NCBI GenBank assembly: GCA_009692185.1
Contig: SHZT01000007.1
Coordinates: 62,001-126,000 of the forward strand
DNA from: Gemmatimonadota bacterium
Lineage (GTDB): Bacteria; Gemmatimonadota; Gemmatimonadetes; Gemmatimonadales; GWC2-71-9
Length of the DNA stretch: 64,000 nucleotides
Direction: 5' to 3'
This document shows positions 26,909-36,241 of this stretch, piece by piece. The translations under genes and the position numbers were made by a program. The notes below the pieces were generated by a model. It saw only the letters and a list, made by a program, of their open reading frames with translations. It searched no databases and had not been told where the DNA came from. The number at the start of each line of letters is the position of its first letter. Position 1 is the stretch's first letter.

Positions 26909-27964
26909 GTGACCAACCCCTTTGCGGAGAATCACGTTGCGAGCGCCATCGAGCGACTCGCTCAAGGCGAGCGCCTGGGAGAGGAACTCACGACCCGTGC
27001 GTTCGGCCAACTGATGAGCGGCGAAGCCACGCCCGTTCAGATCTCGGCCCTTCTGCTGGGCCTCCGGGCACAGGGTGAGAGCGGGGAGGAGGTGGCGGGC
27101 GCGGTTCGGGCGATGCGGGGCGCCATGGTGCGGGTCGCCCCCGGCAACCGGGCCCATCTCATCGACACGTGCGGAACGGGCGGCGGGGCCGTGCCGACAT
27201 TCAACCTGTCCACGGCCGCCGCTGTTGTCGCGGTGGCCGCCGGAGCGACCGTGGCAAAGCATGGCAACCGGTCGTTCACGTCGAAGTGTGGTTCCGCCGA
27301 CGTCCTCGAAGCGCTGGGTGTCGAGCTTTCCATTGATCCCGCCCGGGCCACGTCGTTGCTCGACGAGACTGGCATGGTATTCCTCTTCGCTCCGGCGTTT
27401 CACCCGGCCATGCGACATGTCGGGGCGGTCCGGAAGGAACTCGGCGTTCCCACGATCATGAACCTGCTCGGACCACTCTCCAATCCGGCCGGCGTCCAGC
27501 GGCAGGTGGTCGGCGTGGCCGACCCGCACCGTGGGCCGCTCCTGGCGGAGGCCCTACGCCGGCTCGGCGCGAGCCATGCGCTTGTTGTCCACGGCGAGGT
27601 TGGCATGGACGAGATCGCGCCGCGAGGGCGGACGGTGGTCTGGGAGATTCGGGATGGGCGCGTAGAAACGTGGAACCTGGAGCCCCGTACCTTCCGCCTC
27701 GACGTGGATGACCTCGGAACGTTGATCGGGGGCGAACCACGCCAGAACGCCGACCGGATTCGGCGTTTGTTCGAGCGCCCGGGGGCGGACCGGGCAGGGC
27801 GCGCGGCGGTGCTGCTCAATGCCGCGGCCGGCTTGTATGTGTCGGGAATCGCGAGCGATTTTGCCGATGGTGTGGCGCGAGCGGAGGAAGCCCTGGACCG
27901 GGGCGGCGCCGCGGAGGCGCTGGAACGGTTCGTCTCCGCGGCCGGGGCGCCGGCCCGGCCCTAG
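26909..27964 (+). CDS. trpD: Anthranilate phosphoribosyltransferase
   Basis: About 351 residues, transferring phosphoribose from PRPP to anthranilate. The PRPP loop is DTCGTGGGAVPTFN. KHGNRSFTSKCGSADVLEALG and NLLGPLSNPAG are intact. I prefer GTG 26909 over TTG 26900 because of the promoter spacing; the TTG would add LPI. It is monocistronic here: lexA converges on it, and both genes terminate in the same CTAG. No trp leader peptide or attenuator is visible upstream. trpE and trpG are not in the window. Confidence 0.95.
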   Translation: MTNPFAENHVASAIERLAQGERLGEELTTRAFGQLMSGEATPVQISALLLGLRAQGESGEEVAGAVRAMRGAMVRVAPGNRAHLIDTCGTGGGAVPTFNLSTAAAVVAVAAGATVAKHGNRSFTSKCGSADVLEALGVELSIDPARATSLLDETGMVFLFAPAFHPAMRHVGAVRKELGVPTIMNLLGPLSNPAGVQRQVVGVADPHRGPLLAEALRRLGASHALVVHGEVGMDEIAPRGRTVVWEIRDGRVETWNLEPRTFRLDVDDLGTLIGGEPRQNADRIRRLFERPGADRAGRAAVLLNAAAGLYVSGIASDFADGVARAEEALDRGGAAEALERFVSAAGAPARP

Positions 27965-28569
27965 TATTTGCGGATGACGCCGACGACCACGCCTTGAATG
28001 AGCACATCGTCTTCGTGGGCGCGGATGGGTTTCACCCGGTCGTTCGAGGGTTGAAGGCGGACCCAACCGCCCGCCTCGCGGTAGAACCGCTTGACCGTAG
28101 CCGACGCGCCGTTCAACAGGGCAATAACCATTTCACCGTTGTCGGCGGTGGTGCGGCCGTTTACGACGACGAGGTCTCCGTCTTCGATATGATCGTCGAT
28201 CATGGACTCACCGCGCACCTTGAGCACATAGCTGGCGCCCCGGCGCGGGATGAGGTCGTTTGGAATGGCGATAGTTTCGCCGGCCGTCACGGCCTCGATG
28301 GGCTCGCCCGCAGCGACCAGGCCGAGCAGGGGCAACTCGGTGGCTCCGGACTGGCCCTTGGGCGGCATCATTTCAATGCCGCGGCTCTCGTTGTGAGACC
28401 GCTGGATGTAGCCCTTACGTTCCAGATTGGTGAGGTGTTCGTGAACCGTCGCCAGAGAGCTGAAGGAGAATTGCTCGGCGATCTCTTCAAAGGACGGAGC
28501 GTACCCGTTCCTTTCTATGTAATCTCCCAAGTAGTCGACTATTTGCTTCTGCCGTCGGGTAAGGGGCAT
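27961..28569 (-). CDS. lexA: LexA repressor / SOS response regulator
   Basis: A 202-residue LexA. The N-terminal winged helix covers residues 1-65 (LTRRQKQIVDYLGDYIERNG, then APSFEEIAEQF). The autocleavage bond is A87-G88 in LGLVAAGEPIE. The catalytic dyad is S122 in VRGESMIDD and K160 in ATVKRF. It represses SOS genes and is inactivated by RecA-stimulated self-cleavage. ATG 28569 has a strong AGGAGGT ribosome site. The frame is open further upstream, but the extra 33 codons do not resemble LexA. I could not identify a convincing LexA operator in its short upstream region. Confidence 0.96.
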   Translation of the reverse strand: MPLTRRQKQIVDYLGDYIERNGYAPSFEEIAEQFSFSSLATVHEHLTNLERKGYIQRSHNESRGIEMMPPKGQSGATELPLLGLVAAGEPIEAVTAGETIAIPNDLIPRRGASYVLKVRGESMIDDHIEDGDLVVVNGRTTADNGEMVIALLNGASATVKRFYREAGGWVRLQPSNDRVKPIRAHEDDVLIQGVVVGVIRKY

Positions 28570-28573
28570 GCAT

Positions 28574-28580
28574 ACCTCCT
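28574..28580 (-). promoter_or_regulatory. Ribosome binding site of lexA
   Basis: AGGAGGT on the reverse strand, 4 bases before the lexA ATG (28569). It is one of the few perfect Shine-Dalgarno sites in the window and fixes the lexA start. Confidence 0.75.
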
Positions 28581-28601
28581 GTAGGCGCTGACACCGAACG
28601 A

Positions 28602-29441
28602 ATGCCGAAAAAGTACACCCGAAGGCAAACCGAAGCAAGGGAACCGGCTGGCCGGCCCACGCTGTCATCTATAGTGGCGCGGACCAGGTCGGGTTTGGGA
28701 CCCATCCGGGCCCGGCTCCGGGAGCTGGAAACGCTGGCCTCGGAAGCCCCGGCCGCGCCGGAGTGGGCCCCCGCGTTCCAGCCTGCCGACGTGTCCATCA
28801 TCGCCGAGGTCAAGCGGCGCTCTCCTTCTGCCGGAGACATCGCCCCGAGGCTGGACCCGGCGACGCTTGCCCGGTCGTATGCGGCAGGAGGCGCCCGCGC
28901 GATATCGGTGCTCACCGAAGGGCCGCATTTCGGTGGTTCACTCGCGGACCTCGAGGCGGTGCGGCGCTCCGTGTCCGTTCCCGTTCTCCGGAAAGACTTC
29001 ATCGTTGACCCGGCGCAGGTCATCGAGTCACGCGCCGCCGGAGCCAGCGCCATATTGCTCATTGCCCGCGCGCTTCCGGGCGCATTGCTCGGCGAGTTGG
29101 CCCGCTTGGCCCGCGACATGGGCCTCGCGATATTGGTCGAGGTGCACCGCCTCGAAGAGCTCGATCCTGCCATTGCCGTCGCGCCGGATGCCATCGGCGT
29201 CAACAGTCGCGACCTCGAGACATTTCACGTCGATGTCGCGGGCATCGAGAAGCTGCTCGCGCGCATTCCCTCGAACATCGTGGCCGTGGCGGAAAGCGGC
29301 CTCAGCACGCGCGCCGACGTGGACCTCGTCGCCGGGTGGGGGGCGGACGCCGTGCTCATCGGGACCGCGCTGGCCGCCACCGCAGACCCGGCGGCGGCCG
29401 TGCGCGCGCTGACGGGCTGTTCTCGCCGGAGCCGCGGGTGA
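28602..29441 (+). CDS. trpC: Indole-3-glycerol-phosphate synthase
   Basis: A 279-residue TIM barrel closing the indole ring. Visible are [62 protein letters not shown] and [10 protein letters not shown], which together contain the catalytic Lys/Glu set of the family. The ATG at 28602 is 32 bases from the divergent lexA start; the N-terminal ten residues are basic and not conserved, so a later start is possible. The stop overlaps trpB (GTGA). I see no strong promoter for it in the 32-base gap. Confidence 0.95.
   Translation: MPKKYTRRQTEAREPAGRPTLSSIVARTRSGLGPIRARLRELETLASEAPAAPEWAPAFQPADVSIIAEVKRRSPSAGDIAPRLDPATLARSYAAGGARAISVLTEGPHFGGSLADLEAVRRSVSVPVLRKDFIVDPAQVIESRAAGASAILLIARALPGALLGELARLARDMGLAILVEVHRLEELDPAIAVAPDAIGVNSRDLETFHVDVAGIEKLLARIPSNIVAVAESGLSTRADVDLVAGWGADAVLIGTALAATADPAAAVRALTGCSRRSRG
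28610..28638 (-). promoter_or_regulatory. Promoter for lexA
   Basis: On the reverse strand TTGCTT (28638-28633), a 17-base spacer and TACTTT (28615-28610). Initiation near 28603 would give a leader of about 34 bases carrying the AGGAGGT site. The element lies inside the trpC coding start, so trpC translation and lexA transcription share this DNA. Confidence 0.45.
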
Positions 29442-30664
29442 GGCAGACAAAAGCCGGGAGGCGCCGGAGCCCGCGCTCGGCCGCGGCGAAACCCGCCAGC
29501 GGCGGGCGCTTCGGCAAGTTTGGCGGCCGCTATGTCCCGGAGACCCTCATGGCCGCGCTGGATGAACTGACGCGGATCTACGAGGCTGCGATCGCCGACC
29601 GGGCGTTCCGGTCCGAGCTGAATGACCTGCTCCGCACGTACTCCGGCCGGCCGACGCCCCTCTCAGACACCCCACGCCTGTCGGATAAGGTCGGCTGTCG
29701 GGTCCTGCTCAAGCGGGAAGACCTGAATCACACCGGCGCGCACAAAATCAACAACACGCTGGGACAGGTCCTGCTCGCGCGGCGCATGGGCAAGCGGCGG
29801 ATCATCGCGGAGACCGGGGCGGGGCAGCACGGCGTGGCGACGGCAACCGCGTGCGCGCGGTTCGGGCTGGAGTGCGTGGTGTACATGGGCGAAGAGGACA
29901 TGGCACGGCAGGGGCTCAACGTCTATCGCATGCGGGTCCTCGGCGCGACGGTGGTCCCGGTGTCGTCCGGCACGCGCACGCTCAAGGACGCGACCAATGA
30001 AGCGCTTCGCGATTGGGTTACCAACGTCACCACCACGCACTACGTTATCGGGTCGGTCGTCGGGCCCGATCCGTTTCCGCGGATCGTCCGGGATTTTCAG
30101 AGCGTGATCGGCAGCGAGGCCAGGTCCCAAATGCTCGAGCGGGTGGGTGCATTGCCTGCAGCCGTCGTTGCGTGCGTCGGCGGCGGCTCGAATGCCATGG
30201 GAATCTTCAGCGGGTTCATCCCCGATGCATCGGTACGGCTGGTGGGTGTCGAGGCGGCCGGAGAAGGGATGGCCACGGGCCGCCACGCTGCGTCGCTGGG
30301 CGCGGGCCGGCCCGGCGTCCTGCACGGCAGTCTCTCCTACGTTCTCCAGAGCGATGACGGGCAGGTGATGCCGGCCCATTCGGTGTCTGCCGGCCTGGAC
30401 TACCCCGGCGTCGGTCCCGAGCACGCCCACCTCAAGGATTCCGGGCGGGTCGCGTACGTGACGGCGACCGACCGGGAAGCGCTGGATGCCTTCCATGCGC
30501 TCGCGCGGCTGGAGGGAATCCTCCCGGCGCTGGAAAGTTCGCACGCGATTGCCTGGGTGATGGGAGCGCGGTGGCGCGCGAAGGACACGGTGCTGATCAA
30601 CCTGAGTGGGCGCGGCGACAAGGACGTGGCGCACGTCGCCGGCCTGACCGGAGCCAGGGTGTGA
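29438..30664 (+). CDS. trpB: Tryptophan synthase beta chain
   Basis: A 408-residue PLP enzyme condensing indole and serine. The PLP lysine is K103 in [23 protein letters not shown] (phosphate loop), [11 protein letters not shown] and the [10 protein letters not shown] motif with the catalytic glutamate are intact. It is a canonical TrpB1 by sequence. The first 20 residues are a basic, low-complexity extension before [14 protein letters not shown]. The GTG at 29438 overlaps the trpC stop as GTGA. The gene is separated from trpA by two unrelated regulatory-type genes. Confidence 0.97.
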   Translation: MRQTKAGRRRSPRSAAAKPASGGRFGKFGGRYVPETLMAALDELTRIYEAAIADRAFRSELNDLLRTYSGRPTPLSDTPRLSDKVGCRVLLKREDLNHTGAHKINNTLGQVLLARRMGKRRIIAETGAGQHGVATATACARFGLECVVYMGEEDMARQGLNVYRMRVLGATVVPVSSGTRTLKDATNEALRDWVTNVTTTHYVIGSVVGPDPFPRIVRDFQSVIGSEARSQMLERVGALPAAVVACVGGGSNAMGIFSGFIPDASVRLVGVEAAGEGMATGRHAASLGAGRPGVLHGSLSYVLQSDDGQVMPAHSVSAGLDYPGVGPEHAHLKDSGRVAYVTATDREALDAFHALARLEGILPALESSHAIAWVMGARWRAKDTVLINLSGRGDKDVAHVAGLTGARV

Positions 30665-32394
30665 TCGGCCCGGCGGCCAGCGAGCGGGAGACCGACCTCG
30701 CGCCTGTCGCGAATCTCATGCAGGTCATGATGAAGGGCCTGCGCGCTATCCAGTTGTATCTGCCCAACAACCCCGTCTATCAGCAGGCCATTCAGAACAT
30801 CCGGAACGCGTTCGCCCCGGTATGGGAAGGGTTCGACGAGCTGCCGCTGTTGGTGGCGGAGACGGACTTCACGGTGGACGGGAAGCCGGTCCTGTCCCAG
30901 CCGAAGAACGAGAGCATTGCCTGGGTGCTCTATAAGGACGGGGTCCGGGTACTCACGTTCCACCCGCACGTGGAGGAGCAGGAAATCGTCGCGTTCCTCA
31001 CGGTCCTCAACAAGGGCCGGAACCTCCCGGCCGACGCGGAAGACGACCTGCTCACCCTGCTCTGGGAACAGGACTTCCAGTACATCCGCTACACCTTCGT
31101 CGAGCTGGGCATTGAAGACGCCGCGCCGGTGGGCACGGGCGGGGAACGGCTGGCCTCGGCCGGCGGCCCCACCGCGCAGACGATCACGCGCGAGGTCCTG
31201 GAGCAGGAGGTCGGTCAGCCCGACACCGGCGGGGAACCTGGGTCGGGTGCGCCCGCTGGCGCGCGCCCGCCGGGCGTCGTCAACATGGAGGAGTTCGACT
31301 CCACGTTGTACTTCCTCGACGACGCCGACATCGAGTACCTCAAGGGCGAGATCGACCGCGAATACAAGCAGGACTTGCGGGGCAATGTGCTCGCGATCCT
31401 GTTCGACCTCCTGGAGCTCCAGACCTACAGTACGGTTCGCGCCGAGCTGATTTCGATCGTCGAGAACTTCATTCCCTACCTGCTGGCGGTCGGCGACTTC
31501 CACTCGGTGGCCTACGTGTTGCGGGAGCTCAAGATCATCCTGCAGCGCGCCCGGGAACTCCTGCCGGAACATCGTGCCCTCATGGAGCAGATGCCGTCCC
31601 GTCTCTCCCAGCCGGACGCGCTGGGCCAGCTGCTCCAGTCGCTGGACGAGGCCGTGGTTTTCCCCAGCGCCGACGAGCTGGGCGAGCTGTTCCGCGAGTT
31701 GCGAGGTGAGGCCCTGGAGACCGTCCTGGCCTGGCTTCCCAAGCTGACGAACCAGCGCGTGCGAGAGTTGCTGGATACCGCCGCCCAGCGGCTGGCGCAA
31801 GCGAGCCCGGCGGAGGTGTCACGGGCACTCAGGGGTGCGAACGAAGTGGTGGTCATGGCGGCACTCCGGCTCGTCAGCCAGCTCAAGCTCCCGGCGACCG
31901 TGCCGGCGGTGGCCGAGGTGCTGGTGCACGAAAACAAGGTTGTGCGGGTTGCGGCGGTGGATGCGCTCGCGGCCATCGGGTCGCCGGGCGCGATGCAGGC
32001 GACCGAGCGCGCCATCGATGACCCGGACCGCGAGGTGCGCCTCGCGGCGGTGCGGAGCGTGTCCGCGCGCGGGCACCGGAACGCGTTCGCCCGCATCGAG
32101 GCCGTCGTAGCCGGCAAGACCGTGCGGAACGCGGACCTGACCGAGAAAACGGCGTTTTTCGAGGCGTACGGGCGGCTGGGCGGACACACCGGCGTCCAGA
32201 AGCTGGCCGAAATGCTTGAGGCCAAGGGAGGATTCCTCAAGCGCGCGGCGGACCCGGAGACGCGGGCGTGCGCCGCCATGGCGCTGGGCAAGATCGGGAC
32301 GCCGGAGGCGAAAGACATTCTCCACCGCGCGGCGCAGGACAAGGAAGCGCTCGTGCGGAACGCCGTGAACCGCGCCCTGCGGGAGGCCAAGTAA
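30661..32394 (+). CDS. HEAT-repeat protein encoded between trpB and trpA
   Basis: A 577-residue soluble protein without a signal peptide. Residues 1-185 form a helical N-terminal domain ([20 protein letters not shown]) that resembles the start of the next gene product (LRSLKLYPLENAQV). A flexible Gly/Pro-rich linker follows (about 175-205). From about residue 395 to the end there are clear HEAT/PBS-lyase-type repeats ([52 protein letters not shown]). These are protein-interaction scaffolds. The GTG start overlaps the trpB stop (GTGA). It probably works with the HD-GYP protein encoded one base downstream. No enzymatic function is assigned. Confidence 0.85.
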   Translation: MIGPAASERETDLAPVANLMQVMMKGLRAIQLYLPNNPVYQQAIQNIRNAFAPVWEGFDELPLLVAETDFTVDGKPVLSQPKNESIAWVLYKDGVRVLTFHPHVEEQEIVAFLTVLNKGRNLPADAEDDLLTLLWEQDFQYIRYTFVELGIEDAAPVGTGGERLASAGGPTAQTITREVLEQEVGQPDTGGEPGSGAPAGARPPGVVNMEEFDSTLYFLDDADIEYLKGEIDREYKQDLRGNVLAILFDLLELQTYSTVRAELISIVENFIPYLLAVGDFHSVAYVLRELKIILQRARELLPEHRALMEQMPSRLSQPDALGQLLQSLDEAVVFPSADELGELFRELRGEALETVLAWLPKLTNQRVRELLDTAAQRLAQASPAEVSRALRGANEVVVMAALRLVSQLKLPATVPAVAEVLVHENKVVRVAAVDALAAIGSPGAMQATERAIDDPDREVRLAAVRSVSARGHRNAFARIEAVVAGKTVRNADLTEKTAFFEAYGRLGGHTGVQKLAEMLEAKGGFLKRAADPETRACAAMALGKIGTPEAKDILHRAAQDKEALVRNAVNRALREAK

Positions 32395-32395
32395 C

Positions 32396-33880
32396 GTGAC
32401 GACGCCTGACCAGCCGGCCCGCGCCCCGCGGCAGTCGATCGCCGACTCCATGGCGAGCACGGATCGCATCCTGCGCCAGGCGGGACGCGATTTCGTGATC
32501 TCGCTCTATGCCACGCTCCGGAGCCTCAAGCTGTACCCGCTGGAAAACGCCCAGGTGCAAAAGTCGCTTGACGAACTCACCGGGTTGGCGAGCGCGCTCC
32601 TCCAGATCGAAGACGAACTCGAGATCCGCCTGTCCAGCGACTTCATCTTTGTGAACGAGACGCGGCTCCGGCTGGGCCTCGACAACTACGCATCGTTCTC
32701 GCACGTCCTGGGCACCCTGCGCAACTGCGGGATGGGTGTGGTGAAGGTGAACGCAAAGATCGAGCGGCGCGAATGGCAGGTGTTCGTATCCCTGCTCCTG
32801 TCGTTCGCCAGCCGGGCGGCCGATCCCAACAAGCTTTCGGAGCTCCAGCAGAAGCTGGTCTCGGGCGGCGCGCTCAACCTCATGGTCGAGGGCGAGGCGG
32901 AGGGCGATGACGACTCCGACAACGAGGGGAAGTCCAAGGAGGTGGCCAAGCGGACCTACGAGCGATCGGTGTCGGTCACGAAGGACTTGATCAACTCGGT
33001 GCGCATGGGCCGGGCGGCGTCGGTGAAGAAGGTGAAACGCGCGGTGCAGGGCATCGTGGACCAGGTGCTCGCGAACGAAGTGTCCATCGTCGGGCTCACG
33101 ACCATCCGCGACTACGACGAGTACACGTTCACCCACTCGGTGAACGTGTGCATCTTCAGCGTGGCGATGGGCCGCCGGCTCGGCCTCAGCAAGGTCCAGC
33201 TTTACGACCTGGGCATGGCTGCCCTGTTCCACGACGTGGGGAAGAGCCGCGTGCCGCTCGAGGTGCTCTCGAAGGACGGGCCGCTCAACGAGGAAGAGTG
33301 GCGGATCATGCAGGCCCACCCCTGGCTCGGCGTGCTGACGCTGTTCGGCCTGCGGGGGTACGGGGAGGTGCCCTACCGGGGGATTGTCGCCGCGTACGAG
33401 CATCACATGAAGATCGACCTGACCGGCTATCCCAAGTCGCTCCGGCCGCGGCGGCTCTCGGTGTACTCCAAGATCGTCGCCTGCGCCGACGCCTTTGACG
33501 CCGCGACGACCCGGCGGGTGTACCAGACGACGCCGATCCAGCCGGACCAGGTCCTGCGGGAGATCTGGGAAAACCCGCGGCGTGGACATGACCGTGTCAT
33601 CGTCAAGGCGTTGATCAACCTGCTGGGCATCTACCCGGTGGGCACGTGCGTCATCCTCGACACGTATGAGGTCGGCATCGTACAGGCCGCGAACCCGGAT
33701 CCGGTCCACTTGCACCGTCCCATGGTCAAGATCGTCGCCACGCCGGACGGCGGCTCGACGATGACCGGCCCGGTGGTGAACCTGGCCGAAGCGAAGCCGG
33801 AGGGAGACTTCCTGCGGACCATCATCAAGGTCACGGACCCCGCCAAGTACGGCATTAGGGCTTCCGATCACTTTGTCTGA
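32396..33880 (+). CDS. HD-GYP domain phosphodiesterase-like protein
   Basis: A 494-residue protein. Residues 20-160 are a helical N-terminal domain related to that of the preceding HEAT protein, followed by an acidic linker (about 165-180, GEAEGDDDSDNEGK). The HD-GYP domain spans about 225-420. Metal ligands are H247 (FTHSVN), H279-D280 (HDVGK), H308 and H336-H337 (EHHMKIDLTGYP), with the GYP triplet at 344-346. The canonical HHE is HHM here and DGxGYP is DLTGYP, so c-di-GMP hydrolysis is likely but not certain. No REC or sensor domain is present. Signal input may come through the HEAT protein. Confidence 0.88.
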   Translation: MTTPDQPARAPRQSIADSMASTDRILRQAGRDFVISLYATLRSLKLYPLENAQVQKSLDELTGLASALLQIEDELEIRLSSDFIFVNETRLRLGLDNYASFSHVLGTLRNCGMGVVKVNAKIERREWQVFVSLLLSFASRAADPNKLSELQQKLVSGGALNLMVEGEAEGDDDSDNEGKSKEVAKRTYERSVSVTKDLINSVRMGRAASVKKVKRAVQGIVDQVLANEVSIVGLTTIRDYDEYTFTHSVNVCIFSVAMGRRLGLSKVQLYDLGMAALFHDVGKSRVPLEVLSKDGPLNEEEWRIMQAHPWLGVLTLFGLRGYGEVPYRGIVAAYEHHMKIDLTGYPKSLRPRRLSVYSKIVACADAFDAATTRRVYQTTPIQPDQVLREIWENPRRGHDRVIVKALINLLGIYPVGTCVILDTYEVGIVQAANPDPVHLHRPMVKIVATPDGGSTMTGPVVNLAEAKPEGDFLRTIIKVTDPAKYGIRASDHFV

Positions 33881-34649
33881 CGCCATTTCCGCGCGCTGGC
33901 GGGTGGTGCGCGCCGAGGGGCGCGCCGCCCTGATCCCGTACCTCACGGCCGGCTACCCGACGCTTGACGCCAGCCGGGACGCCCTGCGGATGGTCGCCGA
34001 GGCCGGCGCCGATTTCATCGAGGTCGGGATCCCGTTCAGCGACCCCCTGGCCGACGGCCCGGTGATCCAGCGATCCAGCCAGGTGGCGCTCGATGCCGGG
34101 ATGACCGTGCGCAAGGCGCTGGACATGATCCGCGACCTCCTCCTTCCGGTACCGGTGATCGTGTTTTCCTACCTCAACCCGGTCATGGCGTACGGTGTCG
34201 AGCGGTTCACCGCCGATGCCAGGGCCGCCGGCGTATCGGGTCTCCTGTTGACCGACGTGCCCGCGGGCGAAGACACCGCGATCGAGCAGACGGTGCGGAA
34301 GGGCGGCCTCGACCTGATCCGGCTCATTGCGCCGACCACGGTGGACCGGCGGCTGGCCGAGGTGGTGAAAGGCGCCAGCGGATTCCTCTACCTCATCTCG
34401 CGGCTCGGCGTCACCGGCGCGCGCACGACGATCGACGCCGGGGCGGACCGCATGATCGCGCGCGTGCGCGCCGCGACCACGCTGCCGGTCGCCGTGGGGT
34501 TCGGGCTCGCGACGGCCGAACAGGCCCGCGCGGTGGCGCGGATCGCCGACGGGGTGGTGGTGGGGAGCGCACTGGTGGAACGGCTGGGACAGGGCATCGA
34601 GTCCGCGCGGGCGCTGATGGTTGAACTGCGCGCCGCCGTCGTGCGCTAG
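33873..34649 (+). CDS. trpA: Tryptophan synthase alpha chain
   Basis: A 258-residue TIM barrel that cleaves indole-3-glycerol phosphate for TrpB. The catalytic segment FIEVGIPFSDPLADGPVIQ has the family glutamate and aspartate. SYLNPVMAYG, LLTDVP, LYLISRLGVTGAR and AVGFGLATAEQA are intact. The TTG at 33873 overlaps the HD-GYP gene by 8 bases. The trp pathway is therefore coupled to the two inserted regulatory-type genes. Confidence 0.96.
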   Translation: MSDAISARWRVVRAEGRAALIPYLTAGYPTLDASRDALRMVAEAGADFIEVGIPFSDPLADGPVIQRSSQVALDAGMTVRKALDMIRDLLLPVPVIVFSYLNPVMAYGVERFTADARAAGVSGLLLTDVPAGEDTAIEQTVRKGGLDLIRLIAPTTVDRRLAEVVKGASGFLYLISRLGVTGARTTIDAGADRMIARVRAATTLPVAVGFGLATAEQARAVARIADGVVVGSALVERLGQGIESARALMVELRAAVVR

Positions 34650-34662
34650 GTACCATTCGCCT

Positions 34663-35034
34663 GTGACCGGCGACAGCATCACGCTCAAGGCGATGCGCTT
34701 CCACACGCGCGTGGGGCTCTTGCCCCACGAGCAGGACCATCCTCAGCCGCTCGAGCTGGACCTGACCGTGTGGGCGTCACTCCGGCGCGCCGGCGAGTCG
34801 GACTCGCCCCAGCGGTTTCTCGATTATCGCGACCTGTACAGCCTGGTGGCCGACACGGTGGGGGCGAGCCACCACCGGTTGCTCGAAGGCCTGTGCGGGA
34901 AGATCGCCGAGCGCGCGCTGGCGCTGGAGGCCGTGGAGCGGGTACGCGTGGCGGCCCGCAAGCCGCACGCGCCGATCAGCGGACCGCTCGACTACGTGGA
35001 AGTGGTCTTGGAGCGCCGCCGCGGGGATGGCTGA
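34663..35034 (+). CDS. folB: Dihydroneopterin aldolase
   Basis: A 123-residue folate-pathway enzyme cleaving dihydroneopterin to 6-hydroxymethyldihydropterin. It has the FolB marks: ITLKAMRFHTRVGLLPHEQ, LDYRDLYSLVADTV, RLLEGLCGKIAERAL and RVAARKPHAPI, the last containing the catalytic lysine region. The GTG at 34663 is preferred over an upstream TTG that overlaps trpA. A -10-like TACCAT lies 6 bases before it without a matching -35, so an internal promoter is only a possibility. folK follows with an 8-base overlap. Confidence 0.94.
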   Translation: MTGDSITLKAMRFHTRVGLLPHEQDHPQPLELDLTVWASLRRAGESDSPQRFLDYRDLYSLVADTVGASHHRLLEGLCGKIAERALALEAVERVRVAARKPHAPISGPLDYVEVVLERRRGDG

Positions 35035-35440
35035 GCAGGTGTTCGTCGCGCTGGGGTCGAACCTGGGTGATCGCGCGCGGCATCTCGCGGAAGCCCGGCG
35101 CCTGATCGGGGCACTCCCGTGCACCAGCGTGGCCGCCGAAAGCGCGGTCGAGGACACGGCGCCGGTCGGTCCCGTATCGCAGGGCCGGTACCTGAACCAG
35201 ATGGTGCTCGTGCGAACCGGCCTGGCCCCACGGGAATTGCTCGATGCCCTGTTGGGGATCGAGCGCGCGCTGGGGCGCGAACGCGGCGAGCGCTGGGGAC
35301 CACGGACGATTGACCTGGACATCGTGCGGTTCGGCGACCGGGTGGTGAGTGAACCCGGGCTCACCATTCCGCATCCCGAGCTGCCCAACCGTGACTTTTG
35401 GCAGCGAGAGCTGGCGGAGCTGGCACCTCATGGCTGCTGA
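35027..35440 (+). CDS. folK: 2-amino-4-hydroxy-6-hydroxymethyldihydropteridine pyrophosphokinase
   Basis: A 137-residue HPPK that activates hydroxymethyldihydropterin for dihydropteroate synthesis. The diagnostic segments are FVALGSNLGDRARHLAEA, GRYLNQMVLVRTGL, LLGIERALGRER and WGPRTIDLDIVRFGD, with the two Mg-binding aspartates in DLD, then LTIPHPEL. It ends slightly early compared with E. coli FolK, as short versions do. The order folB-folK-panB-panC joins folate with pantothenate synthesis. Confidence 0.95.
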   Translation: MAEQVFVALGSNLGDRARHLAEARRLIGALPCTSVAAESAVEDTAPVGPVSQGRYLNQMVLVRTGLAPRELLDALLGIERALGRERGERWGPRTIDLDIVRFGDRVVSEPGLTIPHPELPNRDFWQRELAELAPHGC

Positions 35441-36239
35441 CACCAAGCGCGTCACCACACATCGCCTTCTCGAAATGAAGCGGAACGGCGAGCGCATTGT
35501 ATGCCTGACGGCGTACGACGCCCTCTTCGCCGACCTGCTGGACCAGAGCGGCGTGGACGTCCTCCTGGTGGGCGATTCCGTGAACATGGTGCTGGCGGGG
35601 CAGGAGACCACGCTGTCGGCCACGCTCGAGCAGATGGTCTACCACGCGAGCACGGTCGTGCGGGGCGTGCGCCGGGCAATGGTGGTCATCGACATGCCGT
35701 TCCTGTCCTACCAGGTCTCGATCGAGGAAGCCAGGCGGAACTGCGGCCGGGCGCTTCAGCTCTCCGGCGCACACGCGGTCAAGGTCGAAGGGGGTGCGCA
35801 CATGGCCGCCACCGTCCGCGCGTTGGTGGACATCGGCATCCCGGTCATGGGCCACGTAGGGATGACGCCACAGTCCGTGCATGCGCTCGGCGGGTACCGG
35901 GTCCAGGGCCGCGACGAGGCGACGGCCGAACGCATCCTCGCGGACGCAAAGGCCCTGGAAGACGCGGGGGTGTTTGGCATGGTACTCGAGTTGATACCCG
36001 CGGATCTCGCCGAGAAAGTATCAACGTCTCTCACCGTGCCCACGATCGGGATTGGCTCGGGTGCGCACTGTGATGGGCAGGTTCTGGTGCTGCATGACAT
36101 GCTCGGTCTCAACGAACGGTTCAAGCCCAAGTTCGTGAAGCGCTACGCCGACCTGGCCGACGCGGTGAAGAAGGCCGTCCGCGCCTACGGCGATGATGTG
36201 CGCTCGGGCACGTACCCGGACACCAACCACTCCTTCTGA
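35430..36239 (+). CDS. panB: 3-methyl-2-oxobutanoate hydroxymethyltransferase
   Basis: A 269-residue ketopantoate hydroxymethyltransferase that uses methylene-THF, which ties it to the adjacent folate genes. Landmarks are LTAYDALFADLLDQSGVDVLLVGDS, DMPFLSYQ, AVKVEGG, GHVGMTPQSVHALGGYRVQG, catalytic glutamate in MVLELIPADLA and IGIGSGAHCDGQVLVLHDMLGL. The ATG at 35430 overlaps folK by 11 bases. Confidence 0.97.
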   Translation: MAADTKRVTTHRLLEMKRNGERIVCLTAYDALFADLLDQSGVDVLLVGDSVNMVLAGQETTLSATLEQMVYHASTVVRGVRRAMVVIDMPFLSYQVSIEEARRNCGRALQLSGAHAVKVEGGAHMAATVRALVDIGIPVMGHVGMTPQSVHALGGYRVQGRDEATAERILADAKALEDAGVFGMVLELIPADLAEKVSTSLTVPTIGIGSGAHCDGQVLVLHDMLGLNERFKPKFVKRYADLADAVKKAVRAYGDDVRSGTYPDTNHSF

Positions 36240-36241
36240 CC

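Noticed and set aside
28570-28601. A LexA operator between lexA and trpC (CGAAC near 28596)
   Set aside because: The second half-site of the CGAAC-N4-GTTCG type palindrome is missing, and no other known SOS-box form is convincing.
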